This document shows, piece by piece, positions 61,227 to 64,000 of a stretch of 64,000 bases of DNA. The position numbers were made by a program, and so were the translations under genes. Position 1 is the first letter of the stretch. Each line of letters begins with the position of its first letter. Below the pieces are notes generated by a model, which made no database searches, was not told where the DNA came from, and saw only the letters and a program-made list of their open reading frames with translations. This DNA comes from UBA1205 sp045534635 (GTDB taxonomy: Bacteria > Bacteroidota > Bacteroidia > Bacteroidales > WCHB1-69), in NCBI GenBank assembly GCA_045534635.1, contig JAZSKB010000002.1, forward strand, positions 1 to 64,000. Reading direction: 5' to 3'.

Positions 61227-64000
61227 TTACTCAAAAGTAACTTCTAAACACAAACTGCGTAACTCATTGATTAACACATTGAAAGACTCTGGCAATCCTG
61301 GTGTTGGAGCAACTTCTCCTTTCACGATTGCTTCATAAGTTTTCGCTCTTCCTGTTACATCATCAGATTTTACAGTTAAAATTTCTCTTAATATATTAGC
61401 AGCACCAAATGCTTCCAATGCCCATACCTCCATTTCTCCAAAACGCTGACCTCCAAATTGTGCTTTACCGCCAAGAGGTTGTTGTGTTATCAATGAATAT
61501 GGTCCGATAGAACGAGCATGCATTTTATCGTCCACCATGTGATGCAATTTCAACATATAAATATATCCTACTGTTACAGGCTGTTCAAATCTATCGCCAG
61601 TACCTCCATCGTATAAATATACACTACCATTTTCTGGAAGATTTGCTTTTTTAAGATAAGCATTTACTTCTTCTCCTGTTGCTCCGTCAAAAATTGGAGT
61701 TGCAAATTTAATTCCCAATTCATGACCGGCCCAACCTAAAATAGTTTCATAAATTTGACCTATATTCATACGTGAAGGCACACCCAATGGATTCAATACG
61801 ATATCTACTGGTGTTCCATCTTCCATAAATGGCATATCTTCTTCACGAACAATTTTTGCAACAATACCTTTATTTCCATGACGACCTGCCATCTTATCTC
61901 CAACGCGTAGTTTACGTTTACTTGCCAAATAAACTTTCGCCATTTGGACAATACCTGATGGTAATTCATCTCCTACTGTAATCGCAAATTTCTTACGTGT
62001 TGATTGTGCTACCAATTCTCTATATTTTTCGTTGTAATTTCTTACAGTACGCTCTACCAATTGATTAATTTTGGCATCTGTTGTCCAACCTCTTAAATCT
62101 ACACAATTATAATCAATTGCTGCCAATGCTTTTTGTGAAAATTTAGGTCCTTTCGGAATAAATACATTTCCTGCATTATCCATTACTCCATGAGACAATT
62201 TTCCATCTAATATCTTATACAATTTTTGTACAAGAACATCTTTCAACGCACTTTCTTCTTTTTCAAATTGAACTTCTACATCTCGTACTGTTTCTTTCTC
62301 TTTTATTTTACCCTTGCGGGTTTTCATATTACGAGAAAACAAACGAGTTTCCAATACATAACCTTCCGTTGATGGTGGTGCTTTCAAAGAAGCATCTTTT
62401 ACATCACCTGCTTTATCTCCGAAAATAGCACGAAGCAATTTCTCTTCTGGGGTTGGATAAGATTCACCTTTAGGGGTAATTTTTCCTATTAATATATCAC
62501 CTTCTTTTATTGGTGTTCCAACAAATACCAAACCATTATCATCTAAATTTTTAGTAGCATCTAAACTTACGTTTGGTATATCATTTGTTAATTCTTCTGC
62601 TCCTCGTTTGGTTTCTCTTACTTCCAAGGTATATTCATCAACATGAATTGAAGTAAACCAATCTTCTTTTACAACACGTTCTGAAATAACAATAGCATCT
62701 TCAAAATTATAACCTTTCCATGGCATAAATGCAACTTTTAGGTTACGTCCTAATGCTAATTCTCCATTTTGTGTTGCATATCCTTCGGTAAGAACTTGTC
62801 CTTTAGATACTCGTTGACCTCTTCTTACTATCGGTTGAATATTAATAGATGTACTTTGATTAGTTCTTTGATGTTTTGTTAAATAATATGTCTTTATACT
62901 ATTTTCAAAATTCACCAAATCATCATCTCCTGTTCTATCATATTTTATTCTAATTTGAGTAGCATCTACATAATCTACTTTACCTTCTCCTTCTGCATAA
63001 ATTTGAGAACGAGAACTACGAGCTACTGTTTCTTCAATACCAGTACCAACAATAGGTGCTTGTGGACGCATCAAAGGCACCGCTTGACGCATCATGTTAG
63101 AACCCATTAATGCACGGTTAGCATCATCATGTTCTAAGAATGGAATTAAAGAAGCCGCAATAGATGCAATTTGATTAGGAGCAACATCTAATGCATTTAA
63201 TTCTTCAGGAGTAACAATAGGATAATCTGCTGTACTTCGGGCTTTAATTCTACTTTCTTTTAATTCTCCTGTTTCATTATCAAATTGTGTTGTTGCCTGA
63301 GCGATAGTCATATTTTCTTCTTCTTCTGCACCAACATATACAGGTTCTTCTCCAACAACAACTTTTCCTTCTACTACTTTACGATATGGTGTCTCTATAA
63401 ATCCTAAATGATTGATTTTTGCATACACACACAAAGAAGATATCAAACCAATGTTTGGTCCTTCTGGAGTTTCAATAGTACACAAACGTCCATAATGAGT
63501 ATAGTGAACGTCACGAACTTCAAAACCAGCTCTTTCACGAGATAATCCACCTTGTCCCAAAGCAGAAATTCTTCTTTTATGAGTAATTTCTGCCAATGGA
63601 TTGGTTTGATCCATAAATTGTGAAAGTTGATTTGTTCCAAAAAATGAATTGATAACTGATGTTAATGTTTTTGCATTAATCAAATCTATTGGAGTAAACA
63701 ATTCGTTGTCTCTAACATTCATTCTATCTCGAATAGTACGAGCCATTCTCATAAGACCAATTCCAAATTGAGCAGACAACTGTTCTCCCACTGTTCTAAT
63801 TCTTCTATTGCTCAAGTGGTCAATATCATCAACTTCCGCTTTTGCATTGATAAGTTCTATCAAATGCTTAATTATTGAAATTATATCCTCTTTGGTCAAC
63901 ACTCTTGTTTCCATCGGAATATTTAGATTGAGTTTTCTATTGATTCTATAACGACCAACTTCTCCCAAATCATAACGTTTTTCCGAGAAAAACAATTTAT
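61227..64000 (-). CDS. rpoB: RNA polymerase subunit beta (5' end outside the window)
   Basis: At least 922 C-terminal residues; the N-terminal part lies beyond 64000, so the Met at 63995 is only an internal one. Landmarks are the rifampicin-region sequence NQLSQFMDQTNPLAEITHKRR, RAGFEVRDVHYTHYGRLC, ETPEGPNIGLI, and the C-terminal KLHHMVDDKMHARS and GGQRFGEMEVWALEAFGAA. The block after the rifampicin region reads ALGQGGL, where ALGPGGL is common. Confidence 0.97.
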   Translation of the reverse strand, partial: KLFFSEKRYDLGEVGRYRINRKLNLNIPMETRVLTKEDIISIIKHLIELINAKAEVDDIDHLSNRRIRTVGEQLSAQFGIGLMRMARTIRDRMNVRDNELFTPIDLINAKTLTSVINSFFGTNQLSQFMDQTNPLAEITHKRRISALGQGGLSRERAGFEVRDVHYTHYGRLCTIETPEGPNIGLISSLCVYAKINHLGFIETPYRKVVEGKVVVGEEPVYVGAEEEENMTIAQATTQFDNETGELKESRIKARSTADYPIVTPEELNALDVAPNQIASIAASLIPFLEHDDANRALMGSNMMRQAVPLMRPQAPIVGTGIEETVARSSRSQIYAEGEGKVDYVDATQIRIKYDRTGDDDLVNFENSIKTYYLTKHQRTNQSTSINIQPIVRRGQRVSKGQVLTEGYATQNGELALGRNLKVAFMPWKGYNFEDAIVISERVVKEDWFTSIHVDEYTLEVRETKRGAEELTNDIPNVSLDATKNLDDNGLVFVGTPIKEGDILIGKITPKGESYPTPEEKLLRAIFGDKAGDVKDASLKAPPSTEGYVLETRLFSRNMKTRKGKIKEKETVRDVEVQFEKEESALKDVLVQKLYKILDGKLSHGVMDNAGNVFIPKGPKFSQKALAAIDYNCVDLRGWTTDAKINQLVERTVRNYNEKYRELVAQSTRKKFAITVGDELPSGIVQMAKVYLASKRKLRVGDKMAGRHGNKGIVAKIVREEDMPFMEDGTPVDIVLNPLGVPSRMNIGQIYETILGWAGHELGIKFATPIFDGATGEEVNAYLKKANLPENGSVYLYDGGTGDRFEQPVTVGYIYMLKLHHMVDDKMHARSIGPYSLITQQPLGGKAQFGGQRFGEMEVWALEAFGAANILREILTVKSDDVTGRAKTYEAIVKGEVAPTPGLPESFNVLINELRSLCLEVTFE

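Noticed and set aside
1..64000. Full reassignment of TGA to Trp
   Set aside because: rpoB, rpoC, uvrA, ftsH and other conserved genes read through without any in-frame TGA and use TGG for Trp.
1..64000. tRNA, rRNA, riboswitch or phage genes
   Set aside because: None seen on reading both strands, although small RNAs could be missed without a search tool.

Overview
The window looks like chromosome from an A+T-rich member of the Bacteroidota, most likely Bacteroidales. This rests on type IX secretion (T9SS) type A C-terminal sorting domains, TAnnTTTG-type -7 promoter elements, a DUF3467 gene directly behind rpoC, a DUF3276/PUR-alpha gene, Bacteroidetes-style Rhs core ends, and the orders acpP-fabF-rnc and rsfS-ftsH-cdsA-psd. 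No rRNA, tRNA, CRISPR array, phage or complete insertion sequence was recognised. The genus cannot be fixed from the sequence alone.

Layout. 1-9600: a giant secreted protein with a C10 (streptopain-like) cysteine peptidase, thousands of residues of Cys-type leucine-rich repeats in eight modules and a T9SS tail. It is interrupted by one in-frame TGA where the family has Trp, and is followed by a relic of a second T9SS gene. 9601-25860: housekeeping genes: ugd; the overlapping run queA-ispD-coaX-OMP-TPR-lptC-uvrA; rsfS-ftsH-cdsA-psd; a small exported protein built of a 17-residue Cys/His repeat; a coiled-coil exported protein; and an alpha/beta hydrolase. 25861-37842 (minus strand): an Rhs polymorphic-toxin island, described below. 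38109-56539: obgE, tsaE, ftcD, several membrane transporters and a porin, a PUR-family protein, acyl-ACP thioesterase, rnc-fabF-acpP, a YfcC-type carrier with a GATE-domain protein, a sugar-phosphate nucleotidyltransferase and a CNNM/CorC protein. 56583-64000: DUF3467, rpoC and rpoB (cut by the window end), all on the minus strand.

The Rhs island is the most notable system. A small T9SS protein overlaps an SpvB/FG-GAP/YD-repeat Rhs gene whose current C-terminal tip carries a JAB-metallopeptidase-like motif. Where an immunity gene would be expected there is an exported SUMF1/FGE-fold protein. Behind it lie three orphan cassettes. Each starts with a copy of the last 285-560 bp of the Rhs core; two keep a different toxin tip and the third has lost its tip. 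Candidate immunity genes include two paralogous small membrane proteins and one lipoprotein, and one more toxin-tip remnant lies between the two membrane proteins. The core-end copies begin at or beside the stop codons of the preceding immunity genes, which suggests stepwise tip replacement by homologous recombination. The main Rhs gene has one in-frame TAA at codon 156, so it may be silent, or the stop may be a sequencing error.

Stop codon use is strongly skewed. Of 45 genes, two end in TGA and five in TAG, and all others end in TAA. All calls come from reading the sequence; no database search was run.
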